Of a stretch of DNA of 64,000 nucleotides, positions 1-8,364 are shown piece after piece. Each line of letters begins with the position of its first letter. Position 1 is the first letter of the stretch. The stretch spans positions 74,906-138,905 of the forward strand of contig CAVPXC010000010.1 of assembly GCA_963709505.1 (NCBI GenBank). The letters run 5' to 3'. The notes below the pieces were generated by a model. The model searched no databases. It saw only the letters and a program-made list of their open reading frames with translations, and was not told where the DNA came from. The position numbers were made by a program, and so were the translations under genes. Origin of the DNA: CAVPXC01 sp963709505 (lineage in GTDB: Bacteria; Chloroflexota; Anaerolineae; JAAEKA01).

Positions 1-659
1 CGGGGAAAGTAGGTGTCACGCTCGCCGGTAATGACCAGAGTCGGCGCCTGGATCGCGCGCATCAGCGCCCAGCCCTGCCATTGGACCATGTTGTTGAGCG
101 CCATGCGCTTCATCACGTGCACTTCGGCGTTCCAGAGAGGCCGGTAGTCCCATACCGGACGCAACATTGCCGTCGGCACGTGATAGGCCAACAATACGGG
201 TTTGGGCAAAGGAAACTCGCCGGCCGTGGCGACGAGCACCAACTCCTCGATCTGCTCCGGATGAGCGCTGGCGTACTCGACGCAGATCGCGCCGCCGAAG
301 GAGTGGCCGACGAGCACGAACCGGGGCGGTAGCGCCAGCGCCTGGGTGATGGCGTAGAGATCGGCCACGAGCTCGGGCATGGTGTAACGGGTATAGGGTG
401 CGTCGCTCTGGCCGTGGCCGCGCAAATCGGGCGCCACTACCCGATACTCTTTGGAGAAGTGGTTGATCTGGAATTCCCAAGTTTCGGCACAGCCGGCGTA
501 GCCGTGAACGAACACAATCGTTCGCTCCACGCCCTCAGGCCGGATGTCGATCACGCTTAGCTCGTCACTTACCACGCCCGGGATCGGCACGCCCACCCGG
601 TAAAGGTCGAAGTCGAGCTGGATATCGCTGCGTTTGATGCCTCGCAGCTTGTGCTTCAT
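1..659 (-). CDS. alpha/beta hydrolase, C-terminus cut by window edge
   Basis: Reading the reverse strand from ATG at 659-657 gives an uninterrupted frame that runs off the left edge (about 219 residues seen). It begins MKHKLRGIKRSD and shows the alpha/beta-hydrolase signature in order: an HGYAG oxyanion-hole strand near residue 52, the DLRGHGQSD strand-helix after the core beta strand, the nucleophile elbow GHSFGG (Ser near residue 121), and the strand TLVITGERD that normally carries the catalytic Asp. The catalytic His lies beyond the edge. The fold covers esterases, epoxide hydrolases and haloperoxidases, so the substrate cannot be named. There is no signal peptide, so it is probably cytoplasmic. 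Confidence 0.85.
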   Translation of the reverse strand, partial: MKHKLRGIKRSDIQLDFDLYRVGVPIPGVVSDELSVIDIRPEGVERTIVFVHGYAGCAETWEFQINHFSKEYRVVAPDLRGHGQSDAPYTRYTMPELVADLYAITQALALPPRFVLVGHSFGGAICVEYASAHPEQIEELVLVATAGEFPLPKPVLLAYHVPTAMLRPVWDYRPLWNAEVHVMKRMALNNMVQWQGWALMRAIQAPTLVITGERDTYFP

Positions 660-750
660 ATACGCTCCTTCCTGGCAAGTGCCATCCGGCGCGATGGGAA
701 CAGGCGCCGCTAGTGTACCACACTAGCGGGGAGTGGGCAACAGGCGCTGT

Positions 751-826
751 TGAATCTTAGGACTTTCGCTCAACGGGTGTCGATATAGCTTCCTACTCGA
801 CCTGCGTTGAGCGAAAGTCAAGAATC
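751..826. repeat. MITE-like inverted-repeat element, copy 1
   Basis: A perfect 15-bp inverted repeat (gactttcgctcaacg at 761-775 and its complement at 805-819) flanks a core of about 30 bp. The core contains tcgatatagc and ctactcgacc, closely resembling the cores of the elements at 911-985 and 7171-7315. There is no coding capacity. The shared core with different outer ends suggests one family of small non-autonomous elements. Confidence 0.55.
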
Positions 827-851
827 AGCTGAAGTTCACATAAATTGGTAC

Positions 852-879
852 TTGCATTATTGGAGAGTTGTGGTACAAT
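852..879 (+). promoter_or_regulatory. candidate promoter for the CHAT-nSTAND operon
   Basis: TTGCAT (852-857) and TACAAT (874-879) are separated by 16 bp and lie about 160 bp upstream of the CHAT start codon, between two of the repeat elements. Match to the sigma70 consensus is moderate. If used, the transcript would begin near 886 and carry the second repeat element and a small hairpin (892-918) in its leader. Confidence 0.35.
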
Positions 880-910
880 TATGTTATGTGACTATGTCAA
901 GCCTTCGCTT

Positions 911-985
911 TGACATAGGACTTATGCAAAATGCTGGTCGAGTGGGCCGCTGTATCTAGACTCATTTTGCGTAGGTCCTGTGTCA
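911..985. repeat. MITE-like inverted-repeat element, copy 2
   Basis: Terminal inverted repeats at about 912-933 and 963-986 (core aggacttatgcaaaatg and complement of aggacctacgcaaaatg, two mismatches, extending outward through ttgaca) enclose about 30 bp. The reverse complement of the core contains ctcgaccagc, as in the other two copies. It sits in the likely 5' leader of the CHAT gene. Confidence 0.6.
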
Positions 986-1038
986 ATCACTTCACGTAGG
1001 ACAGGCAGCCTAACGGCACATTCCAGACCGCATCGCAG

Positions 1039-3138
1039 ATGAAACGCCGTATCTATCTACCCTTTCATATTCAGATCGTGCGCGCAGTCGATGGCTATCG
1101 GACGAGGGTACTCAACTCGCCAGCCGGTCAGTCATCAGCCGAATTCCAGCGGCCCCTTCTGCCGGACGATCCTACATCGTGGCAGTCAGATCTGTGGCAG
1201 CATGGACAACGGTCTGGCGGGTCATCGACGAAGTCACCGATCAAGGCCATGGGAACCGCCTTGTTCGATGCGCTTTTCCACGATGATGTGCTAGTTTGCT
1301 TCACGCAAAGCCTGGCCCTAGCGCGTAACCGGGAAGCCGGTCTGCGCATTAAGCTGCATTTGGGGGAGGTACCCGAGCTGGCCAATCTGCCTTGGGAATA
1401 CCTCTACTATTCAGCCCTCAATCGCTTTCTGGCGCTTTCCATCGACACCACCCTGGTTCACTATCTCGATCTACCCCGGAACGCGCCGCCCCTGTCTGTA
1501 ACGCTGCCGCTGCGTGTGTTGGCCGTCATGGCCAGCCCGCACGATCTGCAGCCGCTGGATACTGCCAGGGAGTGGGCAAACCTACAGGCCTCGTTGGGTG
1601 AGCTGGAGCAGTACGGCCTGGTACACCTGGAAAGCATCAAAGAGGCTAGCCTCAGTGCATTGCAGAGCACCCTGCGGCGACAGACCTACCACGTGCTGCA
1701 CTTTGCAGGGCACGGTGCATTTAGTGCCGACGGGCAGGATGGGGCGCTCATGTTTTGCGATGCCAGTGGCCAGGCGGATCTGGTCACTGGTCGTGAGCTG
1801 GGGGTGATTCTTGGCGACGCGCCCTCGCTGAGGTTGGTAGTGCTCAACGCTTGCGAGGGATCGCTCACCTCGGAAGCCAATGCATTTGCCGGAACTGCGC
1901 AAGTCCTGGTGCAGCAGGGAATCCCTGCGGCGATTGCCATGCAGTCTCAGATCTCCGACGCGGCCGCGATAACGCTATCTCGTGAGTTCTACGCGGCGTT
2001 GGCCGATGGCTATCCGGTCGATGCTGCGCTCACCGAAGCGCGCAAGGCGATTTCCACTCGCCATAAGAACGGCGAGTGGGGTATACCGCGGTTGTTGATG
2101 CACGCAAGTGATGGCATCTTGTGGGAGATGAACGCGCCGGCTACGACGCAGGAAGCGCTGGTGGCCCAGGCAGTCGATACCAGCTTGACAATCTTGGTCA
2201 GCGTGATGCGCAGGCCGGACATGCGCAAAAGAGTCGTTGCGCTCCGCACGGATTTCGAGGCGGCCAGCGAGCAGATCGATCTTCTGAGCAACTACAAGGA
2301 CCTGCACGACCTGTTGCATAACCTGCAGTTCCTTTGCTACAACGGCATTGTGCAGGAGGCCAGGCGTTTTCCCGAAGATGAGACGGCGTTGGGCATCCTG
2401 ATGGACCATGAGCTGACGTTTCATGACTTTGTCACTCGCTTGCAGGAGGTAGCGGCGCGTCCATCTATGCCGGCGAGTGAGATGGCCTGGATCCAAGAAC
2501 TCGTCCTGGCCCGTGCCCACATGCAAACAGCCATCGAGGCTCTGGACGATGAGCCGCTGAAGCGGGCTATGTGGCTTGTCAAACGAGTGCTGGATCGTCA
2601 TCCCACACGGATTAACGAGCGACTCAACGCTGCCGCACGAGCCCTCCGCCTGGCCACAATCCAGCAAGCCATGGCATCGATCCGCGCCGAACTCAGGCGT
2701 CTCCAGCTTAGCCCGGAGCAGGTGCAACAGTTCGAGGTGGGCGTGCGGGCGTTGGGCGATCTTAGCCGTCACTTGGCGGCGTTGGTCGACGATCACGACA
2801 GTTGGCAAGCCATCGACCTGGAGCTGCGCCGTATCGAGGCTGTGATGGGTCACGACCTGGAGGAGCTGCAGCTCTCCTGGCCGGATTTGAAGGCTAAGGT
2901 CGAGCCGCTCTGCCGCGATGGTGGGGCGCCGTGGGTCGAAGCCCTGCACAAGGACGGCGACAGTCTCGACAGAGCCTTGGCCGCCCATAATCCGATCAAG
3001 ATCAGACAATCCTTCCAACGCTACCGCAGGCATGCAGGCAATCGCTTTTTTCAGGTTGACACTGATCTCAAGGCGCTGTGCCACGAATTACGTTCGCTGG
3101 GCGAGCCACTTTCTGCCACGTTCAGGATGCTTGTATGA
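1039..3138 (+). CDS. CHAT-domain caspase-like protease
   Basis: The 699-residue product has a CHAT (caspase-HetF-associated-with-TPR) peptidase domain in roughly residues 60-370. The catalytic His is in HFAGHGAF (His225) and the catalytic Cys in LNACEGS (Cys272); both motifs have the canonical spacing and context. An acidic strand LANLPWEYLYY, typical of CHAT proteins, precedes them. Residues 390-699 are predicted helical, lack recognisable TPRs and may be an interaction module. The start ATG at 1039 has no clear Shine-Dalgarno. The gene overlaps the following nSTAND gene by ATGA, so the two should be translated together. CHAT proteases act as effectors in bacterial conflict systems and are often governed by STAND ATPases; that role here is inferred from the pairing. 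Confidence 0.9.
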   Translation: MKRRIYLPFHIQIVRAVDGYRTRVLNSPAGQSSAEFQRPLLPDDPTSWQSDLWQHGQRSGGSSTKSPIKAMGTALFDALFHDDVLVCFTQSLALARNREAGLRIKLHLGEVPELANLPWEYLYYSALNRFLALSIDTTLVHYLDLPRNAPPLSVTLPLRVLAVMASPHDLQPLDTAREWANLQASLGELEQYGLVHLESIKEASLSALQSTLRRQTYHVLHFAGHGAFSADGQDGALMFCDASGQADLVTGRELGVILGDAPSLRLVVLNACEGSLTSEANAFAGTAQVLVQQGIPAAIAMQSQISDAAAITLSREFYAALADGYPVDAALTEARKAISTRHKNGEWGIPRLLMHASDGILWEMNAPATTQEALVAQAVDTSLTILVSVMRRPDMRKRVVALRTDFEAASEQIDLLSNYKDLHDLLHNLQFLCYNGIVQEARRFPEDETALGILMDHELTFHDFVTRLQEVAARPSMPASEMAWIQELVLARAHMQTAIEALDDEPLKRAMWLVKRVLDRHPTRINERLNAAARALRLATIQQAMASIRAELRRLQLSPEQVQQFEVGVRALGDLSRHLAALVDDHDSWQAIDLELRRIEAVMGHDLEELQLSWPDLKAKVEPLCRDGGAPWVEALHKDGDSLDRALAAHNPIKIRQSFQRYRRHAGNRFFQVDTDLKALCHELRSLGEPLSATFRMLV

Positions 3139-5969
3139 CGACGAACCTTTCATCTCCACCCGCCATAACCGTTTCTTACCCATCCTTAGCCTCGTTGCGT
3201 GCCGCCCACAACGATCTGCTCGCTCTTCATCGACAGGAAGGCGATACCCAAAACGTCAGCGTGCGGGCCAGTGCTTTCATCGAACAAGGCCGTGCCACAG
3301 GCGCTGTTTTGGACGTCGAGGAAGATCGCTGGGCCGCCCAAGGTCTACTTGACTACTGGTCGGCGATTCTTTACCGGGCTGGCACTGAACCGCCTGATGC
3401 CACGTTGGCCGATTTCGACCCACAGCTGGCGCCTGAGCTGCCGGATGAGCTGGTCCCTTACGTGGGGCTGGACGCCTTCTCGGAGGCTGAGCAAGCTATG
3501 TTCCGCGGGCGGCAGCGACTGGTCGAGACGGTGCTCGACGCACTGAAGGAAAATCGCCTGCTGTCCGTCGTAGGCCCGTCGGGTAGCGGCAAGTCGTCGC
3601 TGGTGCTGGCCGGGCTGATTCCGGATCTCAAAGAGGGCGCGCTTCCTGGCAGCCAAGCCTGGCGCTATGCGCCGCGCCTGGTGCCAGGCTCCAACCCGCT
3701 TGCCAACCTGGTGCGCTTGATCCAGGCGCTGCGGGGTGACGACGCGGATTCCTCGGCCGAACGGACCCAGGAAGAAGTCGGACTCTTGTACCGCGATACC
3801 AGCTATCTCGCCAGATTGGCTTCGGAGACCGGCGACGCGCCTCTGGTCCTTGTGGTCGATCAGTTCGAAGAAGTGTTCACTCTTTGCAGCGATGACGCAG
3901 TGCGCGAGGCGTTTGTTGCTAATGTGGCAGGGCTGGCACAAGCTCCAGGCCCCCGGCACACGGTCATTCTTACCATGCGCACTGACTTTGAGAGCTTCAT
4001 CGCCCGTTTGCCAGATCTCGAGCCGCTCTTCGAGCAGGCTCTGGTGCGCGTGACGCCGCTGAATGCGGCCGAGCTGCGCGAGGCCATCGAGGGGCCAGCA
4101 GAGATGATCGGGCTGAAGTTCGAAGCGGGCCTGGTGGATATCCTGTTGCAGGATATCCTGGGTGAGCCAGCCGCGCTGCCCTTGCTGCAGTTCACGCTGC
4201 TCAAGCTTTGGCAGCAGCGCGAGAGAAACTACATCACCTGGCAGGCCTATCGCCGCCTGGAAGGCGGCCGCCTGGCCCTATCCACCTCTGCTGATGATTT
4301 TTACGATGGGCTGATCTCCGAGGAACAGTTGACTGCGCGCCGCATCTTGCTGCGCCTTGTGCGGCCTGGTGAGGGGCTGGAGGTAACCGGCAACCGTGTA
4401 CGCCGGGAGACATTGTATCAGACCGGCGAAGCGCGGGATCGCATCGATCGGGTGCTCGACAAGTTGATTGAGGCCCGTCTGGTGCGCCTGACGGAAGGTG
4501 ACATTGCCGTCGACGCTCAGGTGGAGATCGCCCATGAGGCCCTGGTGCGCAACTGGCCGAGGTTGGTCGAGTGGGTCGAGGAAGAGCGTGGCAGTATCCG
4601 GCGACGCCAACGCCTGGTCGATGCGGCTGCGCACTGGGTGGCGCTAGGACGTGACCAGGGCGCGCTACTGCCAGTCACACTGCTAAACGAGGCGCAGCGC
4701 ATCGCCGGCCTGAGCGAAGGCGATCTGAGCGATCTGGAGGCCGAATACATACGGACCAGCCAGGCAGCCATTGACGCCGAACGCGAGCGGGAAGTCGTCC
4801 GGCAAATCGAGTTGAAACAGGCACAGTACCAGGCCGAAACCCAGGCAAGAAAGGCACGCAGGATGCGGCTGATTGCTGCCGGCCTGGCCTTGTTGCTGAT
4901 GTTGCCATTGGTGTTCGTGCTCGTTGAGATCCGGCAGCGCGAGTCGGTATGGCAGCCCTTGGAGAGTTTTCCTCGCGATCCGGTTGTGACCCTGGCGGTC
5001 TCGGAGACGGGCAATGAAGCCGCTGCGACCTACTGCGTAGGCACGACCAACATCGGCATTGGCTGCAGCCAGGGCGGCCGAACTTGGAATATCTACCAGC
5101 AGGACTTGCCAACGGGCGAACCTGCCTACGCCAGTGGTAATGATTTCTCGGGCACGATACGCGGGGTGCAAGCCCTATCCATCGACGCGTTCAATCCCAA
5201 TCGTATGTTTGCTTTCCTGTGGGATGGCTACATGTATAAGAGTGAAACCGGCGGGCTGCGCTGGCAGGAGGCTAGCACGGGACTGCCCACAGACGGAGAC
5301 CGCGCTGAATCCATTGCCAATGATGGAGACCTGACGCTAGTCGTTCTGAAGGATCGCCTCTATAGTAGCACAGACGGCGGCCGGCAGTGGGTAGTGACCG
5401 GAGAGGATAGCGCCCCCTTCTGGGGCAGGGCCCACCAGGTGGAGATTACGCCGGGCAGCCGGCGGGCCTACGTTGGCACTGATAACGGCCTGTATCGCGG
5501 GATCTACGGCCCCTCGTGGCAATGGACTCGTGTGGTCGATCTGCCATCGGTGACACTCATCGCTCCGGTAGCAGGCGATGAGGATAGCATGTACCTTGCA
5601 ACCTATGACGAAAACCGGCGCCAGAGCATGGTCTATCACTGGCAGCCTGACCAGCGCCCGAGATCGTTGGTCACATTCGACCATAAGATCGACGCATTGA
5701 CCGCGGATCCGGATCAAACCAAGGGCATAGCCGCCTACGCGTTGCTCAACACCGGGGACGTCGTCGCCGTAACGCAGGATGGCGTGAAGCGCTCGCTGGG
5801 CAGGCGACCGGGATGGCCCTGGGATCACGCTTTTGACCTGTTGGCCGTCACCGGCGGCCCAGCCTCCAGCCCGACTTTGTTGTTGGGGCACACTGACGGC
5901 TTGCTGGTCTACACCCGGGACGTCGCGAGCGAAGTAGAGAACGGCGGCTTTGCTGCCCGTCGCCGGTAA
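3135..5969 (+). CDS. novel STAND (nSTAND) NTPase with TM segment and C-terminal Asp-box propeller
   Basis: I place the start at ATG 3135, overlapping the CHAT stop as ATGA; an upstream in-frame ATG at 3078 lies inside the CHAT gene. The 944-residue product has an N-terminal helical region (1-110), then YVGLDAF and MFRGR leading to Walker A GPSGSGKSS (147-155), Walker B LVVDQFEE (Asp242) and the sensor-like TMRTDF, which together are the nSTAND hallmark. A winged-helix-like part follows to about 540. A charged helix and a strong hydrophobic segment (577-599) come next. Residues 610-944 hold repeated SxDGGxxW-type Asp boxes (SETGGLRW, SSTDGGRQW), as in sialidase/BNR propellers. The likely role is a signal-sensing ATPase switch controlling the CHAT protease. 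Confidence 0.88.
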   Translation: MTTNLSSPPAITVSYPSLASLRAAHNDLLALHRQEGDTQNVSVRASAFIEQGRATGAVLDVEEDRWAAQGLLDYWSAILYRAGTEPPDATLADFDPQLAPELPDELVPYVGLDAFSEAEQAMFRGRQRLVETVLDALKENRLLSVVGPSGSGKSSLVLAGLIPDLKEGALPGSQAWRYAPRLVPGSNPLANLVRLIQALRGDDADSSAERTQEEVGLLYRDTSYLARLASETGDAPLVLVVDQFEEVFTLCSDDAVREAFVANVAGLAQAPGPRHTVILTMRTDFESFIARLPDLEPLFEQALVRVTPLNAAELREAIEGPAEMIGLKFEAGLVDILLQDILGEPAALPLLQFTLLKLWQQRERNYITWQAYRRLEGGRLALSTSADDFYDGLISEEQLTARRILLRLVRPGEGLEVTGNRVRRETLYQTGEARDRIDRVLDKLIEARLVRLTEGDIAVDAQVEIAHEALVRNWPRLVEWVEEERGSIRRRQRLVDAAAHWVALGRDQGALLPVTLLNEAQRIAGLSEGDLSDLEAEYIRTSQAAIDAEREREVVRQIELKQAQYQAETQARKARRMRLIAAGLALLLMLPLVFVLVEIRQRESVWQPLESFPRDPVVTLAVSETGNEAAATYCVGTTNIGIGCSQGGRTWNIYQQDLPTGEPAYASGNDFSGTIRGVQALSIDAFNPNRMFAFLWDGYMYKSETGGLRWQEASTGLPTDGDRAESIANDGDLTLVVLKDRLYSSTDGGRQWVVTGEDSAPFWGRAHQVEITPGSRRAYVGTDNGLYRGIYGPSWQWTRVVDLPSVTLIAPVAGDEDSMYLATYDENRRQSMVYHWQPDQRPRSLVTFDHKIDALTADPDQTKGIAAYALLNTGDVVAVTQDGVKRSLGRRPGWPWDHAFDLLAVTGGPASSPTLLLGHTDGLLVYTRDVASEVENGGFAARRR

Positions 5970-6600
5970 GAACTCTCGTGGGGATAGTTTTCCGCTGTGG
6001 CCAGTTTCATGTCGCCCGTGCGTAAGCCCTGTAGAATTCGATTGAGCCAGGGTCGCTGGGCGCACGACTTCCGTCAGACGCTCGACGATCTTCTCATTTA
6101 GGTGGCGCTATCGCCGGCCGCTTGCTATGATCGCGTTGTATCGATTGGGTGTGCCGGACTGTACTTGGGTTCTTGAATGATTACGCAGTTGTCTTTGCGT
6201 CAGCCATGCCTCGAACTCTGGTTCAGAGTTCGAGCTTATGACAAAGTTGACGGCTCCCGATTTCGCTTAACTTGTGATCGATGGGTTTAGCTATACTGTC
6301 TTTAGAAGAATAGCTTGTTCAGCAGTGGAAAATAGGAAGTAAGTACTATTGCTTCTATCACCGAGTATGGTGTAAGATATTGTTGACTTGATAACCGTTG
6401 ATTGTATTGTTGGTTAGTATTGGGACCTGTACCAAATACCCTGATTGACTGACAAAAGTCAAGAAGCCGTGTCTTTCCAAGAACAGGGGTCAGCTATGCC
6501 ATGCAGTGCAAGATGGCTGCAACATCTAATGAGTGCGTCATGCCCACGATCGGGTGGTTGGGCTTGAAGCCTATACCTAACAGCATTTACGGGATGGCAA
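5970..6600. other. 631-bp non-coding gap with a perfect hairpin
   Basis: No convincing gene is seen on either strand. The stretch is AT-richer than its surroundings. It holds a perfect 11-bp stem with a 3-nt loop (ctcgaactctg at 6210-6220, complement at 6224-6234) without a following T-run. A segment near 6019-6036 (gtgcgtaagccctg) resembles the outer end of the inverted repeats at 963-980 and 7293-7310 and may be a decayed element end. Confidence 0.4.
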
Positions 6601-7092
6601 ATGATGTACCACACACCACAGCGCTTACGAACTCGACCACGTGCCCGATTGACATCCGGTTTGCTGTTTCTGCTCGTTGCCTGCGTCTTGGCTCTTCAAT
6701 GGACAGGGGCGGCAGCCAGTAACGCCGCCGGCAGTGCCGTCGGGCATAAGCCCGATATCCAGGCGACGGTGAGCAGCGCCGGCTTGCTGGCCAAACTGGT
6801 GTTGCCATCGTTCGATGTGCAGTGGATCGTCTCCCAGGTGGGCGGCGCCCCTGGGAATCGTGGGGATTCCGCCTGGCAGTCTCCTCCTGGCCAGTCGTGC
6901 ACCCAACCCCCTTCGGTCGAGCCAGTGGCGACCAACTCACAAGTGCTAGCTTTTAGCGGGCCCTTGGCTATTTGCGATGGCTGTCGAAGCATTTGTGCGC
7001 AAAGCTGCTCTTCGTACGCCTGCAAAGCGTGTGACCGCTCCCGTCGGTGCGGTTCATCTGTCGATTCCTGCACCGAGAAGAAACGAAAATAG
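6601..7092 (+). CDS. small putative secreted protein with Cys-rich C-terminus
   Basis: The 163-residue frame starts MMYH and has a plausible signal peptide: basic residues, then the hydrophobic run GLLFLLVACVLALQW ending in GAAAS. The middle contains no recognised domain. The last 40 residues hold nine cysteines (CDGC, CAQSC, ACKACD, RRCG, DSC) and a basic tail EKKRK. No family was recognised. There is no clear Shine-Dalgarno, and a comparably long open frame exists on the opposite strand, so reality as a gene is uncertain. It lies between the nSTAND gene and the third repeat element, so it could be accessory to that island. Confidence 0.4.
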   Translation: MMYHTPQRLRTRPRARLTSGLLFLLVACVLALQWTGAAASNAAGSAVGHKPDIQATVSSAGLLAKLVLPSFDVQWIVSQVGGAPGNRGDSAWQSPPGQSCTQPPSVEPVATNSQVLAFSGPLAICDGCRSICAQSCSSYACKACDRSRRCGSSVDSCTEKKRK

Positions 7093-7170
7093 CCCTGTTT
7101 CCAGTTTGGGGGGGCGAGATTTGCTCTAAGACCGGTTAGTGCTATACTGTGTCCCAAACAGCTCGCACAC

Positions 7171-7315
7171 ATCGTCAGGACTTACGCAAAACGGGTCTCG
7201 ATACGGCCCAGTAGGTTGAGTAGCGGTAGTAACAACGCGTTTGATGAACCGGAATCTGAGCGCGTTGAAACCCACCGGGCCTACTCGACCAGCGTTTTGC
7301 GTAGGTCCTGGTCGT
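7171..7315. repeat. MITE-like inverted-repeat element, copy 3
   Basis: An 18-bp terminal inverted repeat with one mismatch (caggacttacgcaaaacg at 7176-7193 and the complement of caggacctacgcaaaacg at 7293-7310) bounds a 135-bp element. Internal sequence includes ctcgatacggccc and ctactcgacc, as in copies 1 and 2. No perfect target-site duplication was found. The element ends just upstream of the glucokinase ribosome binding site, so it may supply part of that gene's leader. Confidence 0.65.
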
Positions 7316-7330
7316 ATAGTTCAGGAGGTG

Positions 7331-8332
7331 ATGATGCTGTTATTAGCAGGTGACATTGGTGGCACCAAGACACATCTGGCGATCTTTTCGCCCGATAAAA
7401 GCCCGCGCCAGGCGGTGGTCGAGAAGGTCTATCCCAGCGCAGGCTATCCCAACCTGGAGTTTATCGCCCAGGAGTTCATGGCTGAGGTCAAGCTGCCCAT
7501 CGAGCGGGCGGTGTTCGGCGTGGCCGGACCCGTAGTCGAGGGGCAGGCCACGATCACCAACCTGCCGTGGATCATTCGCGAGAGCCGGCTGCGGGAGGTG
7601 CTTGGCGTAGACTGTGTGGCACTCATGAACGATCTGCAGGCAATTGCCTACTCGGTGCCTTATCTGCAGGAGGAGGATGTTCACACACTCAACGACGGCG
7701 ACGTAGTACACCACGGCTCGATCGCAGTCATCGCCCCCGGCACCGGCCTGGGCGAGGCCTATTTGACCTGGAACGGCAGCCGCTACCTGGCGCATGCCTC
7801 CGAAGGCGGGCATACCGACTTCGCCCCTACCGACGCGCTGGAGATGGGCCTGCTGCGCTACACGCTTCGGCTCTACGATCACGTCAGCTACGAGAAGGTC
7901 TGCTCGGGGCTGGGCATTCGCAATCTCTACTCTTATCTCAAGGACATCGGCTATGCACCGGAGCCGCCGTGGCTGGCGCAGAAGCTGGTCGAGGCGAGCA
8001 ATTCGACGCCCGTGATCGTCAACGCGGCGCTGGAGCACGAGACCCAACCGTGCGAATTGGCCGTTGCAGCCCTGCGCTTATTCGTCTCGATCCTGGGCGC
8101 CGAGGCCGGCAACCTGGGATTGAAGCTGATGTCCACCGGCGGTGTCTACCTGGGCGGCGGTATTCCGAAGCACATCCTGCCCTGGCTGGGACATAAAGCC
8201 TTCATGCAGAGTTTTCTCAACAAAGGACGCTTCTCAAGTGTGCTGATCCGCTTCCCGGTGCACGTGATCCTCAACCGCAACGCGGCGCTGCTGGGGGTGG
8301 CGTGTTTCGGGCTGGAGTTGTCGCCGCCTTGA
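7331..8332 (+). CDS. glk: glucokinase
   Basis: The product phosphorylates glucose to glucose-6-phosphate with ATP at the head of glycolysis. The 333-residue length matches the bacterial Glk family (PF02685; E. coli about 320). Seen in order: phosphate-binding DIGGTKTHLAIF at the N-terminus, the sugar-binding LMNDLQA segment, APGTGLGEA, the EGGHTDFAP motif typical of this family, and a GGVYLGGGIPKHILP adenosine-binding region. I chose ATG 7331 (or the adjacent ATG 7334) because AGGAGGTG at 7323-7330 is a strong ribosome binding site; an in-frame start at 7241 would run through the inverted-repeat element. Confidence 0.93.
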   Translation: MMLLLAGDIGGTKTHLAIFSPDKSPRQAVVEKVYPSAGYPNLEFIAQEFMAEVKLPIERAVFGVAGPVVEGQATITNLPWIIRESRLREVLGVDCVALMNDLQAIAYSVPYLQEEDVHTLNDGDVVHHGSIAVIAPGTGLGEAYLTWNGSRYLAHASEGGHTDFAPTDALEMGLLRYTLRLYDHVSYEKVCSGLGIRNLYSYLKDIGYAPEPPWLAQKLVEASNSTPVIVNAALEHETQPCELAVAALRLFVSILGAEAGNLGLKLMSTGGVYLGGGIPKHILPWLGHKAFMQSFLNKGRFSSVLIRFPVHVILNRNAALLGVACFGLELSPP

Positions 8333-8364
8333 AAACCTTTGGATGTTCGAAGGAATGACTTACC

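Noticed and set aside
1975..3084. Long reverse-strand open frame opposite the CHAT gene (369 codons)
   Set aside because: It is a high-GC shadow: no start signal, no recognisable domain, and the forward frame has complete CHAT motifs.
3078..3134. Earlier start for the nSTAND gene at 3078
   Set aside because: It lies within the CHAT coding region; ATG 3135 gives the typical ATGA stop-start overlap.
6005..6110. Transposase N-terminal remnant on the reverse strand next to an inverted-repeat-like end
   Set aside because: Only about 25 plausible residues (VERLTEVVRPATLAQ) and no start codon in frame; too short to support.
7241..7330. N-terminal extension of glucokinase from the start at 7241
   Set aside because: The extension is encoded by the inverted-repeat element, and a strong ribosome binding site precedes ATG 7331.
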